A DNA stretch of 64,000 bases, taken from contig NC_073696.1 of the NCBI RefSeq assembly GCF_029784165.1, positions 88,049,381 through 88,113,380 on the forward strand, written 5' to 3'. The notes below the pieces were generated by a model. The model saw only the letters and a program-made list of their open reading frames with translations. It made no database searches and was not told where the DNA came from. The DNA is from Wyeomyia smithii. Lineage: Eukaryota > Arthropoda > Insecta > Diptera > Culicidae. Position numbers and translations under genes: made by a program. Below are positions 23,059 through 35,190 of the stretch, in pieces (the first letter of the stretch is position 1; every line of letters begins with the position of its first letter).

Positions 23059-24776
23059 TTTTGCGGACGATATAGTAGTTATAGTTCGTGGAAAATATGT
23101 GCACGTAATCAGAGATAGACTTCAACATGCTCTTAATCTAACCACAATGTGGTGTGAAAAAGAGGGACTATCGAATAATCCGAAGAAAACTAATATTATT
23201 CCATTCACACGCAGGAAAAATTTAAAATCCCTGATTTGTATCCCAATGGAACGAGATTAGATCTTTCTCTAGAGGTCAAGTACTTAGGAGTAACCCTAGA
23301 TAGCAAACTAAATTGGAACTTGCACATATACAAAGTAATAAGTAAGGCTATAAGTGCCTTATGGATTAGTAAAAAAAAACACTTGGTAATAAATGGGGAT
23401 TAAAGCCGAAAATGATTAACTGGATCTATACGGCTATTGTCAGGCCCAGAATAACATATTCATCCCTAGTATGGTGGCCTAAGACAAATCTTAAATATGC
23501 TCAGAAAAAGTTGGAAAAGTTGCAAAGACTTGCTACGATTTCCGTCACGGGAGCAACTTGCTATGTTAAGTATATTTCCATTGCATTTATTTGTACAATT
23601 GGAAGCTGAGAAAAACGCACTAAGGCTACAAAGGACAGAAAAGTTCTTTGAAGCAGACCTTAGCGGACACCTTAGTATTCTTAAAAACTTCAAGATCAAT
23701 GCACTGTTAACTCAGGAAGACTGGATGGATAGACAGTATAACTTTGAACGACTATTCCAAGTGACTGAGCCAAGTCGTACTGAATGGGAATCAGGAGGGC
23801 CTAGTATTCAACCTGGCTCAATAGTTTTCTACACGGATGGTTCCAGGCTGACCAATAGAGTTGGGCTGGGGTAACAGCTCCCGGAGTCAACATATCTATA
23901 CCGATGGGTGAATGGTCAATTGTGTTTCAAGCAGAAATACAAGCAATAACTGAATGCGCTATAATGTGTTTACGACGCAACTATAGACATGCAAATATAT
24001 GTTTTTTCGGATATTCAAGCTGCTCTGAAGGCACTGAAATCCGCTTCCTGTACTTCAAAATTGGTTTGGAATTGTATTCAATTACTACAACAGGCAGCTA
24101 GAAATAGTAAAGTGAGCCTATTGTGGGTACCTGGACATTGTGGTAATAAAAGGAATGAAAGAGCTGATCTGTTGGCGAGAAATGGATCAACGCAACCATT
24201 CATAGGACCAGAACCATTTTGCGGGATTTCAGAATGTGCCCTCAAAATGGAACTCAAGAAGTGGGAAAAATCAACAATAGATAAAATCTGGAAAAATAAT
24301 GAAACAGCTCGACAATCGAAGAGATTTATATCAATCAACAAAACAGTAACTCAAAAACTACTCACTATCTCAAAAAAAGATCTTTGTACCTTCAGTGGCC
24401 TTGTGACGGGTCACTGCTTAAGCAAATATTACTTAAAGCAGAAAGGTAAGTTGCAAGATGATACCTGTCACTTCTGTAACCTAGATAAAGAAACCTCAGA
24501 ACATTTACTATGTGACTACGAAGCACTCTTACAAAAGAGGAAGCAATTGTTTGATAAAAACATATTACAACCATTAGATGTTTGGATGACTTCTCCAAAT
24601 AAGGCAGTGAACTTTATTCGTTCAATAATACCTTATTGGGACGATGCCTATAATCAGCAAGTGGAAACCACTCAATCAAATAGTGGTAGGACACCCTGAT
24701 GAGGCTTACATCAAACGGGGCCCGCCACAATAGATCAAATAACTGGTCGCAGTGGAAAATGTACCCAACAGGAAAT
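23059..24776 (+). mobile_element. Nested 5'-truncated LINE with RNase H, 7-bp TSD
   Basis: Inserted into the R1 fragment. AAGAGGG stands on both sides (23052-23058 and 24777-24783), and skipping the insert restores the R1 reading ASKR|ACFDRLCANANTNP. The insert begins inside the reverse-transcriptase active site (FADDIVVIVRGK), so it is 5'-truncated. It continues through thumb-like sequence (IYTAIVRPRITYSSLVWWP) and an RNase H domain: FYTDGSR (first Asp), FQAEIQAI (Glu), FSDIQAAL (second Asp) and NERADLLAR (last Asp), with WVPGHCGNK before it. A C-terminal CHFCNLDKETSEHLLC finger follows. A post-RT RNase H places it in the I-type group. Several frame changes (near 23230, 23570, 23870 and 23990) make it inactive. 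The 3' end is a short GGAAAT. Confidence 0.85.
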
Positions 24777-25650
24777 AAGAGGGCCTGCTTCGATAGGCTA
24801 TGCGCGAATGCCAATACGAATCCAGTGTGCTCCAGAGCGCTAGGTACTAACAGTTACTGCGGTAAACTGGAAAGTACCTACAGGCTCATGTGCCTGAGAG
24901 TTGCGAGTGCGTATCGTACGGTGTCATACGATGCAATCTGTGTCTTGTCCGGCATGATGCCTATCAGCATCGCCATCAAGGAGGACAGAGAGTGTTTCGA
25001 CCAACGTGTTACAAGGGGCATACGAGGTACCAGAAGGTCATTCTCGATGCTCCGCTGGCAGCGGGAATGGTCTAACTCCACAAAGGGCAGATGGACGCAC
25101 CGACTTATACCGGAGATATCCTGCTGAGTCGGGAGACGACATGGTGAAGAGGTTCGAACACGCGAGGTCTCCCATGTGTGCTGAGTGCGTGGAGGAGGAG
25201 GAGGAGACTGCTGAGCATGTCTATTTGTTTATTTGAGCGACATGATGGCTGTGAGCGGGCCTGGCACTACTCCGGACAATCTAGTCCGGAGGATGTGCGA
25301 CGACCCGGACATCTGGAACGCGGTCTGTGCGGCCGCCTCTCAGATTGTCCTGGAGCTGCAACGTGTGTGGCGGGTCAACCACCAACACGCCAGTGGTAGC
25401 TAATTAGCAGTCTCCAGGTAGTTAGCTAGGGGGAGGGTGCATCACGCACAAAAGCCACTCCCCGACATAATACTTAACCGTCGTTCCGGGAAGACCAGGG
25501 CTGGAGACTGGAGGGGATTTGTGGGTCGGGACAGGGATCAGTAGGTGTCTGGGGGAGTGTAACTACCCCAGCATCTCTCCCCTAGTCTCATCCCCACACC
25601 CTGAGCTCTCTTCTCAGGTGTCTATTCGCAGATTTCCCCGCCACCTTAAA
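24777..25650 (+). pseudogene. R1-clade LINE, 3' fragment
   Basis: Continues the R1 copy after the nested insert: KRACFDRLCANANTNP, then a deletion of nearly the whole reverse transcriptase, then the C-terminal region LMCLRVASAYRTVSYDAICV, GMMPISI, LRWQREWSNSTKGRWTHRLIP and, in another frame, MCAECVEEEEETAEHV, the R1 C-terminal zinc finger. The 3' UTR runs to about 25650, where a short A-rich stretch (TTAAAAAATAG) may be the end. Confidence 0.82.
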
Positions 25651-26001
25651 AAATAGCCAAACCAGGGCTTAATAAGAAATAACTCAGCCATTTGAACAAC
25701 TTTTGTACTTGCTGATCGATTCTGTAGAGGCGATTATTTATTATTTGTACAGCTTGTAGAAAAACTCTTTTACAGCCAACAGTAGCTGGCTTATAGTCTA
25801 AATGAGCGCCTATATGACAATTCCATGGCTAAAATTGTTCTATTTGGTTTTCTGAAAAAGTGCTTTTTCAGCTTTATCACATAAACAAATGCTGAAGCGC
25901 TTTTTCAGCTACAATTCAGTATATATACAGCCAATGTAAATTGTAATAAACTGGAAATAGATGTACGGGGTAAATCGATACGTATGCATGTATGTCGAGA
26001 T

Positions 26002-27165
26002 CAGAGCCGGATTTACGATTGTGGGGGCCCGGGGCCCAGTTTTCAGTGGGGGCCCCAAAATAAAATAAACCCGTTTTTTTATCGTACGAGTTAAAAACAT
26101 TTATTTGTTATTGAAAAGTTACCAAAAATTTGCTAGATTTTTTTTTACGAGTTTTTTTTTTTTTGCAGAGAACTTATTGATTGAATAATCAACATTCAGC
26201 TCTTTCCGAATATTGTACTCTCAACTTAACAATGCTAAGTTTGACAGCCTTCCACTCTTCATAGTCGTACGCAACCTATTTTCAATCGGTTTCATCTTCG
26301 AAAAAGACCTTTCTCCAGTTGCGTTCGAGATCATTAGGCTCAAATAAATCCTTAAATAAAATAATTTTTGCAAGGCACTAACGAGTTTTCGATTTTTTTC
26401 TTCATGTAATCATCTTTTTTGAGCTCCACTTTGATATACGCGAGGTTTTGTGGTGACAGCTCATTTTGAATAAATATAATAATAAATTCGGTTCTTGCTC
26501 ACTGTTTATAGCCAGATCTAACTGATTTGGACCAGAGATGCCAGATGTTTTCGAAAGATGTCTGCAACTGCTCGAAATCCGGAAATTTTTTCTTGATATC
26601 TGAAAAAAACCTGCCGCAATTTAAAAAAAATGCGATCCGCAAGCAAAAATTTGCACACAATTCGAGTAAGACTGCGCAAATATAAGGCTACGCTGGCAAT
26701 AATCTACAGAAACTAGGAAAAAACTACACACATCTGCAGGTCAATAAAATCTGCACACGGACTCTGAACATTTGCATTTTACAACGCAAATCTGGTATCC
26801 CTGATTCGGACAAGTAAACTTATTTTCGGAATCAACAGCAATGCATTAAAAAAACTTGTGGATTATGTATTTTCTTTCCTGCTTGATCTCCCATGCGCGC
26901 TGGTTCGATTCAAATGGTGTGTTAATGTGTGTCATTCCAAGAGAATCGAAGGATCTTGGATGTAGTATTGGCGCTCGCGAAAAAATAACACTGAAGAAAA
27001 GTATCAAATTGAAATGGTCTGTTCAAATTTTCTTGCTGTAAATTGAACTTTTGATTGAATCTCATTTTTGATAGAGAAAAGAACTTTTTCTCGTTTTGTG
27101 GGGGCCCCAAAAATGTGGGGGCCCGAGGCCTGGGCCCCCTGGGCCCCCCCTTAAATCCGGCTCTG
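26002..27165. mobile_element. hAT-type non-autonomous element, copy A
   Basis: Inverted ends CAGAGCCGGATTTA (26002) and TAAATCCGGCTCTG (to 27165). Flanking 8-mers GTCGAGAT and GTCAAGAT differ at one base, consistent with an aged 8-bp hAT target duplication. G/C-rich blocks (GGGGGCCC) lie just inside both ends. Interior frames (for example LMRLLVERV and CVIPRESKD) are not recognisable as transposase. A related copy lies in inverse orientation at 40410-42904. Confidence 0.85.
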
Positions 27166-28678
27166 GTCAAGATAGACGAATCGGCAACGCGTTCTACCAG
27201 CAACCTCATGAGCATGAGTTAGAGATTCAAGATTGGCAGTAACCAGTAAAGTTATTGGATAAAAAGGTAATTTTCACTAACAATAATATAAAAATAAACA
27301 ATGAAAAATACTCACAAAAGTGCAAAAAATCGAATGATTCAGATGTGTTCGAATCGCCTAAGCAATAAAAAAAATTGTTTAATTAAGTTCATTAAGCAGT
27401 CAGTATGTGCAGTAGAGAAGCGAAAATTAAGCGAACTGGAAATATGGTACAGATTTGGAAAAATATGCCGGATCCCGTCGGGATGCATATTTTTATGGAA
27501 ATGCCAAATTTGAAAGCTTTTCTTTCTCCATAGCCGTATGCAACCTGTTTTTAATCAGATTTATCTTCGATAAAACCTTTCCTGATAGAGCATTCCAAAC
27601 CATTAGACTCAAAAAAAATACGCAATATAATAAAATAGTTTTTTTTTCTTAATTTGTGGAGGCCTCTAACAAAACATGGAAGCCCGGGACACTGGCCCCC
27701 TGCCACCCCCATCATGAATCTGTCCCTGGCCTACCAAATGGACACGTAAATTCTACATTACACCACCAGTACTTTTATCGAAAGTCAGCAAGATTTTCAA
27801 AATTCGTTCAATGGTTAACAGCTAAATGAAATCAAGGCTCATAGATTGGCAGAATTATTCCAAAATATTTGAGGATGGCATTCGAACTTTACGAGAAAGT
27901 ATAGAACACTGATGATTAGAAATTTGAACTGTTTCAATAATCAAAAACTAACAACCTAGTTCTGATGGGGAATTAATGGTTTGCAAAATCTGTCAGAGCG
28001 TTTCAGAACCAAGTTCGCTACCATTTTATTTAGATAGAGATAATCATGTTTACGGCCGCATCAAATTCGCACGAAAGAAACGTGCATTTATATGATTACC
28101 ATTTTTTCTCGAATCATTCGTTCATTCCGATATGGGATTATGGAAATATTTTTCAATTGGCTTGAACCGATTATTTGTACGAAACTCGGATACGGCCCCA
28201 ATCGTTTAAAACAGTAGTTTGTCAAGAAACACAGAGCCGTATTACAAAAACTTCGACGAGTAACTCACTAATTCTTCATTTCATTTCACGGTTTATGATT
28301 TTTGGGAGACCTTTTATTTTGATTTTTTTATATATATACAATAATCGTAATTTAACTAAAAAATGTTTTTTGATGAAACGCTGAAACAACCTCTTTATTT
28401 TCGATTTGACACGATTATTTCTTCACATTTAAACTGTCAGAAAAGGAAACACTGCAACTATGCAACAATGATAGAATACTTTATTCAGTGACTGTAATCA
28501 GGGGATGTGCAATTAAATACCTTTCGAAAACTATAAACATTTGTGATGCCTCGAATCTAAATTTTGAGTTACATGTACACATATTCTTACATAGATATTT
28601 AATAAGAACTGACGGTTAGTAATGGGGAAAGGAAACATTGGCCTACACAATAGTTGGAAACGGTTAAAAAGATCCGAC
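27166..28678. other. No recognised gene
   Basis: 27440-27720 repeats sequence resembling the interior of the adjacent hAT element (TTCTTTCTCC...GCAACC, CTTTCC...GAGCATT...TTAGACTCAAA), so it may be a decayed relative. The rest is AT-rich and silent apart from the presumed 3' flank of the E2F gene. Confidence 0.4.
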
Positions 28679-30224
28679 TCACGTCAGGTTGATTTGATCA
28701 GCGTCCGGCGTTGGGTTAGTATTTTGCAGATTTCGACTAATAGAATCATGTTCAATGTCTAAATCAGCAGTGGATGGAACGTTAATGTCAAACAGGTCCA
28801 GTACACCCTCTTTGGAAGTGAGCACAAAGGGATAGTTATGCTCTTCAAGCGGTTCTAGAGAGAAAAACGGGCTATCACGGTCGTCTTGCGCTGAACCAGC
28901 CAAGTTTTTGGGTAGAAAGCGACTGAAATTGGTGAGATCGCGTCCGGACAACAGTTCAACACTTTGATCCCGAAGCAATCGTTCGTGTTCGCCCGTATCG
29001 GTCTGTTTTGCTGTTTGCTTAGAGGTAGTATCCCTCTCTCGGTTGATTGCACTTTTTCTGTCCCGTACCACTTTCTCGGTCAGTTTTGGAGAGCCTCGGT
29101 TCTGTGTCCGGAACATGTTTGCTCTTCGTATTGGTCTGGTGAAGCACTTCCCATGTGGTTCACGATGCAGTCTAACATCCAGCGGAAGTCCTCCAGGGGA
29201 GATAATGTCGAGAGTCTTAGCACTCCTTTTCATCTTCATTGCTGCAGGCGGTTCAAGACGACTGGACTGAGGAACCAGCAGACTGGTTACACCATCACCA
29301 AACACATTTGTCAGATCCTCACTGGTAACATATGCGAAGGAAGCGGTGGCATCGTCGGTGTTGGCATTATCGGTGCTTTGGCGTATGATTGCTAGTTCAC
29401 GGTCGATCATCTCCTCATAACCCTGCAGTGCGCTCCGTTCGTGCTTTAGGACCCTCGTGCGTCGAGCCACATCGCGGGGGTCCGGTGCAATCGAGTCACC
29501 ACTTGAAAGAAAAACAGGGTATTTTTGAAAAACATATTCATGTTTGATTACAATTGAGCTTGATTCGCCCAAGACATGTTTGTACTTAAAATTTTGATAT
29601 GTGTTTAGTATAACATTATTTTCAAGATTAACAAAAGATAGAGCCTCCTTTACCAGGTTAACCGATTTCAAAGCTGAGCGCGCAATTTTTACCTGAATCA
29701 AATTCAGCGAGCGCCATTTTTGTTCATTTGAAATGCAATTGCGCCGCCTCCACTCTCTCTCACACATCACCTACCTCACTAATGCATATGTACATATATA
29801 CATACATATATTGCTCTGATTAAAACTAGATGACTTCGTAGGACGGCGGGATTTGACTTACCGCCACTTAACACTGTTTTTGCCGAATTTCTCGATCAGG
29901 CCAACTCCCTCGAGCACATTGGTCACGTCGTAAATCCGTCGCTTTTGGCGAACCTCCAAGATTTTGGTGGCCTGCAATGCAAATGCAAAAACCCACAGTA
30001 GGAAAACAAATGGAAACAAGTCGTCGTCGTCGCGCAAATGGCTGATTTACCTCGCTTAGATTCAAAATCCCTTTGGGGGCCTTCTTCAACAAGTTGACAA
30101 CATTCACCGTCATAATGGATAGCGATTTTTCCAATCGCTTGGTACCCGGATCGAGCTCGTCTTCCGCCTGCTGTTGCGACTGGCGCTTTTTGCTGCCGCC
30201 CGCCGACGAAGTTTGCATCTCCAT
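28679..30224 (-). CDS. E2f2: E2F-family transcription factor (E2f2-like)
   Basis: Three exons: 30224-30051, 29971-29862 and 29501-28679, encoding 368 aa, close to the roughly 370 aa of Drosophila E2f2. The ATG at 30224 (MEMQTSSAGG) is chosen because the frame upstream lacks another ATG; a second ATG lies 6 bp further in. Introns are 79 bp (phase 0, GTAAAT donor) and 360 bp (phase 2, GTAAGT donor, TTTCAAG acceptor). The winged-helix DNA-binding domain spans about residues 30-96: RLEKSLSIMTVNVVNLLKKA, then RRIYDVTNVLEGVGLIEKFG, with the DNA-contact RRxYD. A leucine-zipper/marked-box dimerisation region follows (KHERSALQGYEEMIDRELAI ... FAYVTSEDLTNVF). KEGVLDLFD near residue 325 matches the Rb-pocket-binding motif. 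It should act in the nucleus as a heterodimer with DP, binding TTTSSCGC-type promoters of cell-cycle genes. E2f2 rather than E2f1 is inferred from length only. Confidence 0.88.
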
Positions 30225-30875
30225 CGTCACTAGAATTGCACTCACAGTCACGCACTTTCAACTAGTTTTCTACCGCGAAAATTAAATCGTTCGCACTTGT
30301 ACACATTTCCAGCGAGATCAGTCACCGTTCCAAAAACGAGTTCCGCTAACAGAACTGGCCGAAAGAACCCATCCGCACGGGTAGTTTAAAAAACTTACAC
30401 CGACAGGTACGATACGAGAAAGAATTCCGCCATTAGATGCATACTGTGACACCCTGACACCGCATCTAGAGGTGGAGTAAGAACGCGAAACGTCAATTTT
30501 TGAGAACAGGGTTGATGTCTTCGCTAGAAATCGGGAACACTTTTTCGGTGTGGATTTTTGATGGGCTAAAAATTAGTTTATTTTCACTGTTAATACAAAT
30601 GTTTCATTTTATGTTAGAATTAGGTATTATTTCCAGTGATGTTAAGGCGTATATTACGTCCCATAAAAATAATATGATGAAAGGATCGAAAAAGTAAATA
30701 ACCTAAGTTTGGTTTTCGGATACCAATTGGCTTTTCTTGTAAACATCAGCATTAACTCGAGTGTATCGAATTTCTTAATAAAAATAAGTTTAATGCTGTT
30801 TCTTTTGCTCAATTTCTAAAAGTAACCGAAACCAAAATTTTCTACAACAGTACAAGAAACAGAAATCGCTATCTC
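30225..30875. promoter_or_regulatory. E2F gene upstream region with E2F-like sites
   Basis: Lies between the E2F start and the helicase stop (both genes on the minus strand). CGCGAAAA at 30274-30281 and CGCGAAAC at 30485-30492 read as TTTTCGCG and GTTTCGCG on the gene strand, similar to E2F sites; the first is about 50 bp before the ATG. Autoregulation is common for E2F genes, but one or two 8-mers are weak evidence. No TATA box is evident. Confidence 0.35.
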
Positions 30876-32425
30876 TTACTTTTTATTTTTAAACTTTCCT
30901 TTTCCCTTTTTACCTGGCTGCTTGATTCTTTTGCGGGCTCCATTAAACTGCTCGGTATCGTCATCGTCCGAATCGTTGCCGCGGCCACCGTGACCTTTCC
31001 GCTTATTACCCTTCCGTTCCTCGATATCCTTTAGTTCAAGCCGCGCTGTACGCTGAGCTTCGCTGACTCGCTCCTGCAGTGCCATTACTTCGTCCTCCTC
31101 GCATTTGAATAGAGGCAACTTCTTTCCAAGCAGATGTTCGATTCGCTGGTACAACTCTACATCGTATTGGGTTACGAATGTGACTGCCTTACCAGCACGA
31201 CCGGCACGAGCCGTACGACCCACCCGATGGATGTAATCCTTGCTGTGCGTCGGAATGTCGAAATTAAGAACAACATCCACATGCGGTATGTCCAATCCAC
31301 GGGAGGCAACATCAGTGGAAATGAGAATTTGGCGATTTTTACCTTTAAACTTGTTTAGTGCCGCAAGCCGATTGTTTTGCGACATTTGACCATGCAACGG
31401 GACAGCGGCCAAACCGAGAGCGCGGAGCATTAGCGCCGTTCGAACGGTGTTATTACAGGTGCTGCAGAAAATCATGAAACTGTTTCCTGCCAATTCGTTC
31501 AATATATGAACCAGATAGACATCCTTATACTTTGCAGGAATAAAAACGTAATATTGCAACAGTTTATCTACCGTTTGGTATTTACTGGAAACCTCAACTT
31601 TGACTGGATCGTTAAGTGAAGCTCGTTCCAGTTTCTTCACTTTTTTCGTCATCGTAGCACTGAACAAAAAGGTTCGTCTCTCCCGAGGGAGTACCTTCAA
31701 GATCTTATCCAACTCAACCTCAAAATCTAGGTTCAAAATTCGATCCGCTTCATCCATGACCAAATACTTGACCGCTTTCAGATTAAATCCCTTCGTATTT
31801 TCCAAATGATCCACCAATCGTCCAGGCGTTGCGATAATAATGTGCGGCTTCCGGGCTAATTGCAAGGCTTGTGAGACCATATCCATACCTCCCACTACGA
31901 CGCAACACCGCACACCGATGGACACTCCGAGAGCTTCAAACTGTTCTGAAATTTGGTACGCCAATTCTCGGGTTGGTGTTAAAACTAGGGCAAAATAGCG
32001 TTGCGGATTTTCTAGCAGTGCTTGCAATATTGGCAATGCAAAAGCTCCCGTCTTACCGGAGCCGGTCTCAGCTAATCCAATGATATCCTTGCCTTGCAGA
32101 GCTAGTGGAATAGCTTCCCGCTGAATTTTTGACGGCGCTTTCCATTTCAATGCCCGGCATGCTCCGACAAGTGAATCAATTAGGCCCTAGAACAAGTTAA
32201 ATTTAGATAGGACGTTTTTTTTATCAAATTCATGAGTATTCTTACCATGTCTTCCCAACTGTTTGACTTTACATCCGCTTCGCCGTTCGCCGGATCGGAC
32301 TTCTCGCTGTTATTATCCGACTCCTGGTTATTCAACTGGTTGTCCGAATCAGATTCATAGGCATTCACTTGATTTTCCTGCTCCAAGTCGGTGATATTGC
32401 CTTCCTCATCATCAGAGGAATACAT
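30876..32425 (-). CDS. DDX47: DEAD-box RNA helicase, DDX47/Rrp3 type
   Basis: Two exons: 32425-32246 (60 codons, acidic SDDEEGN start) and 32186-30876; intron 32245-32187 (59 bp, GTAAGA to TTCTAG, phase 0); 496 aa. Motifs in order: Q-motif (SWEDM before the intron, KAPSKIQ after it, Gln82), AETGSGKT (99-106), PTRELA, TPGR, DEAD (205-208), SAT, RGLD and HRVGRTARAGR. The body (GLIDSLVGACRALKWKAPSKIQ, FLFSATMTKKVKKLERASL, YYVFIPAKYKDVYLVHIL) is characteristic of the Rrp3/DDX47 group, nucleolar helicases needed for 18S rRNA precursor cleavage. The C-terminus is a Lys/Arg-rich tail (GKKGKGKFKNKK) likely serving nucleolar localisation. The human protein is about 455 aa; the extra length is the acidic N-terminus and basic tail. 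No lesion seen. Confidence 0.93.
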
Positions 32426-32648
32426 TATGATGTACGTTTGGAAAACTAGTAATCAGTAAAATAGGTTTTCTCTCCAAAATAGCGCGTATGTCTTCAACAC
32501 GAAACGTGTTTGTGTTCTCTGGCAGTCAATTTTAATTTAGCTTTACAAAAAATTAAAAGGTACGCGTGACGTTTCCTCGCATACCTTCTTTCAAAATAAC
32601 TGCATGTTGTTTCATGTCGACTCTAAGTTGAGTAACATATACACATAT
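32426..32648. promoter_or_regulatory. Presumed 5' flank of the helicase gene
   Basis: No TATA box. AAAATAGCGCGTATG at 32478 is the only GC-rich patch. A MITE starts at 32649, so the native promoter is probably confined to this stretch. Confidence 0.3.
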
Positions 32649-33324
32649 ACACGGAAAACGAAAAGTACCCAAATTCATGTCGATTTCACTCAACGGAGTC
32701 GTTAGGTGCAGGAAGCCAATTTTGAGTAATTGTAGATTAATTTAATAGTAGGTGTATATCACTAAGTGTAATAATACGTCAAAAATGCTCAACGTTGAGT
32801 TCACTCTTTTATTCTTTATCTTGGGTGGTTTGATTCGATTGAATTAATATTATTTGAAAATAGAATTTAATTGAAAAACAATCTATAAAATCTATCTTAA
32901 TATTTATTCAAGAACCTTCTAATTTGGGATCACTGGCTTCATCAATTTCCCTTATTAGTGCCTCCGCTTGAGCTGCTCCGACTTATTATCACTTTTTACC
33001 ATTTTTGGTCGATAATGTTCAGCAGCTTCCGCCGATTCATGATCACGAATTAAAAATTCATTCAGAAACGAGTTTAGAGCTTATTATAAGTATTCAACTG
33101 AATATTTGTCCAGCTGCCAAAAACATAGCATAGCAAACAAAATGGCGATTTGTAAATACTTTCCTCAACTAGGTGCACTAATACATTCGTACGTAAAAAG
33201 GTCTATTGAGTTGAAATGAATCAGCGTTCGCATTGCAAAATTACCCAACACGTAAGTTGTATAATGTTTACATCATTTCAGGTAGTTTGTACCCGCCGGT
33301 TGGGTAGATTTTGTTTTCCGTGTA
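32649..33324. mobile_element. MITE with TACACGGAAAAC ends, copy 1
   Basis: The left end TACACGGAAAACGAAAAGTA and the right end (inverse TACACGGAAAACAAAATCTA) pair over about 24 bp with three mismatches. TA flanks both ends. Internal phrases (AATAATACGTCAAAAATGC, GAATTAATATTA, ACCTTCTAATTTGG, CCCAACACGTAAGTTGTATA) recur in copy 2, which spans 45369-49987 and is split by nested elements and by the tandem duplication. No coding capacity. Confidence 0.78.
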
Positions 33325-33965
33325 CATAAGTTATTGGCCCTGACGATTCTGTTGATATTGGTTTCCCGCATAATCAATAACCATAACAACATGCTTAACA
33401 GCCTATTCAGGGTATAGTCCGAACTGTCTGGGTTATCGTTAAACCATATAGATTATCGTCAGTTTATGGTTCCTATTTATTAGGGAGGGGCAAGACAGTA
33501 TAGATATATTACGGTATATTTCCAATATTCGATATTACAAAGTATTTATCGTTGCATTTCCAGGCACCCCTCTACCTATATCACAACTCCTTGAGAGCAC
33601 ATTGTCATCGAACTCTGTCGGAGTGATATGAATGTGATAGATAAACGATAAATATCAAAACATATCCACCAATATTGCATAATATTACCGAAATATTTCT
33701 CTTAAAAATAAAGTTGTCTAGCTCCTAGATCAGATACTCAAATGCTTTTCACTTTACCAGTAGATGAATTCTACGTGAAACTCACATACGATGCATATGT
33801 TTACTGATAATAATGCATCTTACCAGGTCATGATGAACTCAAATGGCAGTCACGTAGAATCTATTGGAAAACTATTTAGGATAATATTCACGTCACTTTT
33901 CCGAAAAATATTTTGAGTGTATCATTGTGAGACAATAAATATAAACTTTGCAACTCGAGTTGTTT

Positions 33966-34313
33966 CTATCCAGGTTGAATAGCAATAGTAAGCGTGTAAA
34001 GTTGGGTGAATTCGCCTACCCAAGTTCTACCCAGGGGAGTATAACCGTCAAAATTTTGTCTACCGATCATGAATTCATCATTACACAAAATATCTTGTTC
34101 ATTGAAAGTGCACATTGTATTGAAAACAAACGTTGAGTCTTGATTTTTTACATCTATAAACGTATTTTTTCGAGAATAAGTTAATGAACAATCATAGTAT
34201 GTTGACTCCATTTCAACTGGTTTAGGGCAAACCAACCAAAAAGTGAATACTAGAATCGCTGGTACCAGAATCAATGAGTGGGAGATGAAAAATATATGGA
34301 GTTTGACAGCCAC
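33966..34313 (-). CDS. Short hydrophobic-start ORF, unknown
   Basis: 115 aa from the first in-frame codon shown here. The start has a strong hydrophobic segment (LILVPAILVFTFWLVC) like a signal anchor, followed by a Cys-containing hydrophilic part (YYDCSLTYSR, NTMCTFNEQDILCND). I recognise no family. Nearby sequence is repeat-rich and the 3' end overlaps a CCCAGG phrase, so it may be a chance frame or part of an unknown element. No splice sites or polyadenylation signal support it. Confidence 0.2.
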   Translation of the reverse strand: MAVKLHIFFISHSLILVPAILVFTFWLVCPKPVEMESTYYDCSLTYSRKNTFIDVKNQDSTFVFNTMCTFNEQDILCNDEFMIGRQNFDGYTPLGRTWVGEFTQLYTLTIAIQPG

Positions 34314-34444
34314 AAGAGCCCCCTGGTTCTACCCTGGGACTACCAACCAAAAATGAAACACTTCGACTGAATGAAATGTTTCGCAAAATAATTCAACGGG
34401 AAGCAGCACATACAATAAAAAAAGCTTGCCCCACATGTTTTATA

Positions 34445-34775
34445 CATGGCCCACCCTATCGTGAATTGTGAAACTCTCCCCAAGCTAAAATTAGTCAAAC
34501 TAGTTTTAAAACTTAACTAAGATCCTAAGCTACTCAAAAAACACTATGACATTGAGGGAGTATGATATTTGCGGCCATGAGGGCATATGTGGAAATATAC
34601 TGGTTTTCCCTCATACATCAAACATGGTCCACCCTATCGTGAATCGTGAAACTCTTCCCAAGCTAAAATTAGTCAAACTATTTTGGAAACTTAACTAAGA
34701 TCCTAAGCTACTCAAAAAACACTATGATATTGAAGGAGTATGAAATTTGCGGTCATGAGCAAACGGAAAAATGAA
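34445..34775. repeat. Two-copy tandem repeat, about 178-bp period
   Basis: CATGG(C/T)CCACCCTATCGTGAA followed by AAACTCT(C/T)CCCAAGCTAAAATTAGTCAAAC, AACTTAACTAAGATCCTAAG and CTACTCAAAAAACACTATGA occurs at 34445 and again at 34623, with about 10% differences. Non-coding. Confidence 0.8.
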
Positions 34776-35190
34776 GGGAACATCTGGTTTCCTTAAACGT
34801 TATGTAGGGGAGAACCGTACAAGACGCACCAGTTGGGTCAAATAGCCCATGCTATTAATTCCCCAAAATACTTACACACGTGGCTTTTTATGACCAAATT
34901 CTTCGCTTTTCTCATAAAAACCCAGCTTCTCTACTGTTCTCACATAAAAAAAAGTTTGCCATAATGGCTAAAATACTCAAAAAACTGTGCCATTGGCTGT
35001 GGCTCTGTCAAACATGTAATTATCCATGAATTTTATTTAAGCTTCTATGATTAACTGACTTGTAAATAATACAAAAACTATGGTTCCCCTAACCTTTACA
35101 CTATTGGAGTATATGAGTATTTCAAATTATTTCACTAACTTTCGTCAACTTTTACCTAAAAACAATCAAAATTAAAATTGGGGCAGAATG

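Noticed and set aside
28679..29770. Single 363-aa ORF as the E2F C-terminal exon
   Set aside because: Its first 90 codons are open intron; a CAAG acceptor at 29502 restores the phase with the DNA-binding exon, so the exon begins at 29501.
34445..34775. CRISPR-like or regulatory array
   Set aside because: Only two long diverged units in a eukaryotic repeat context.
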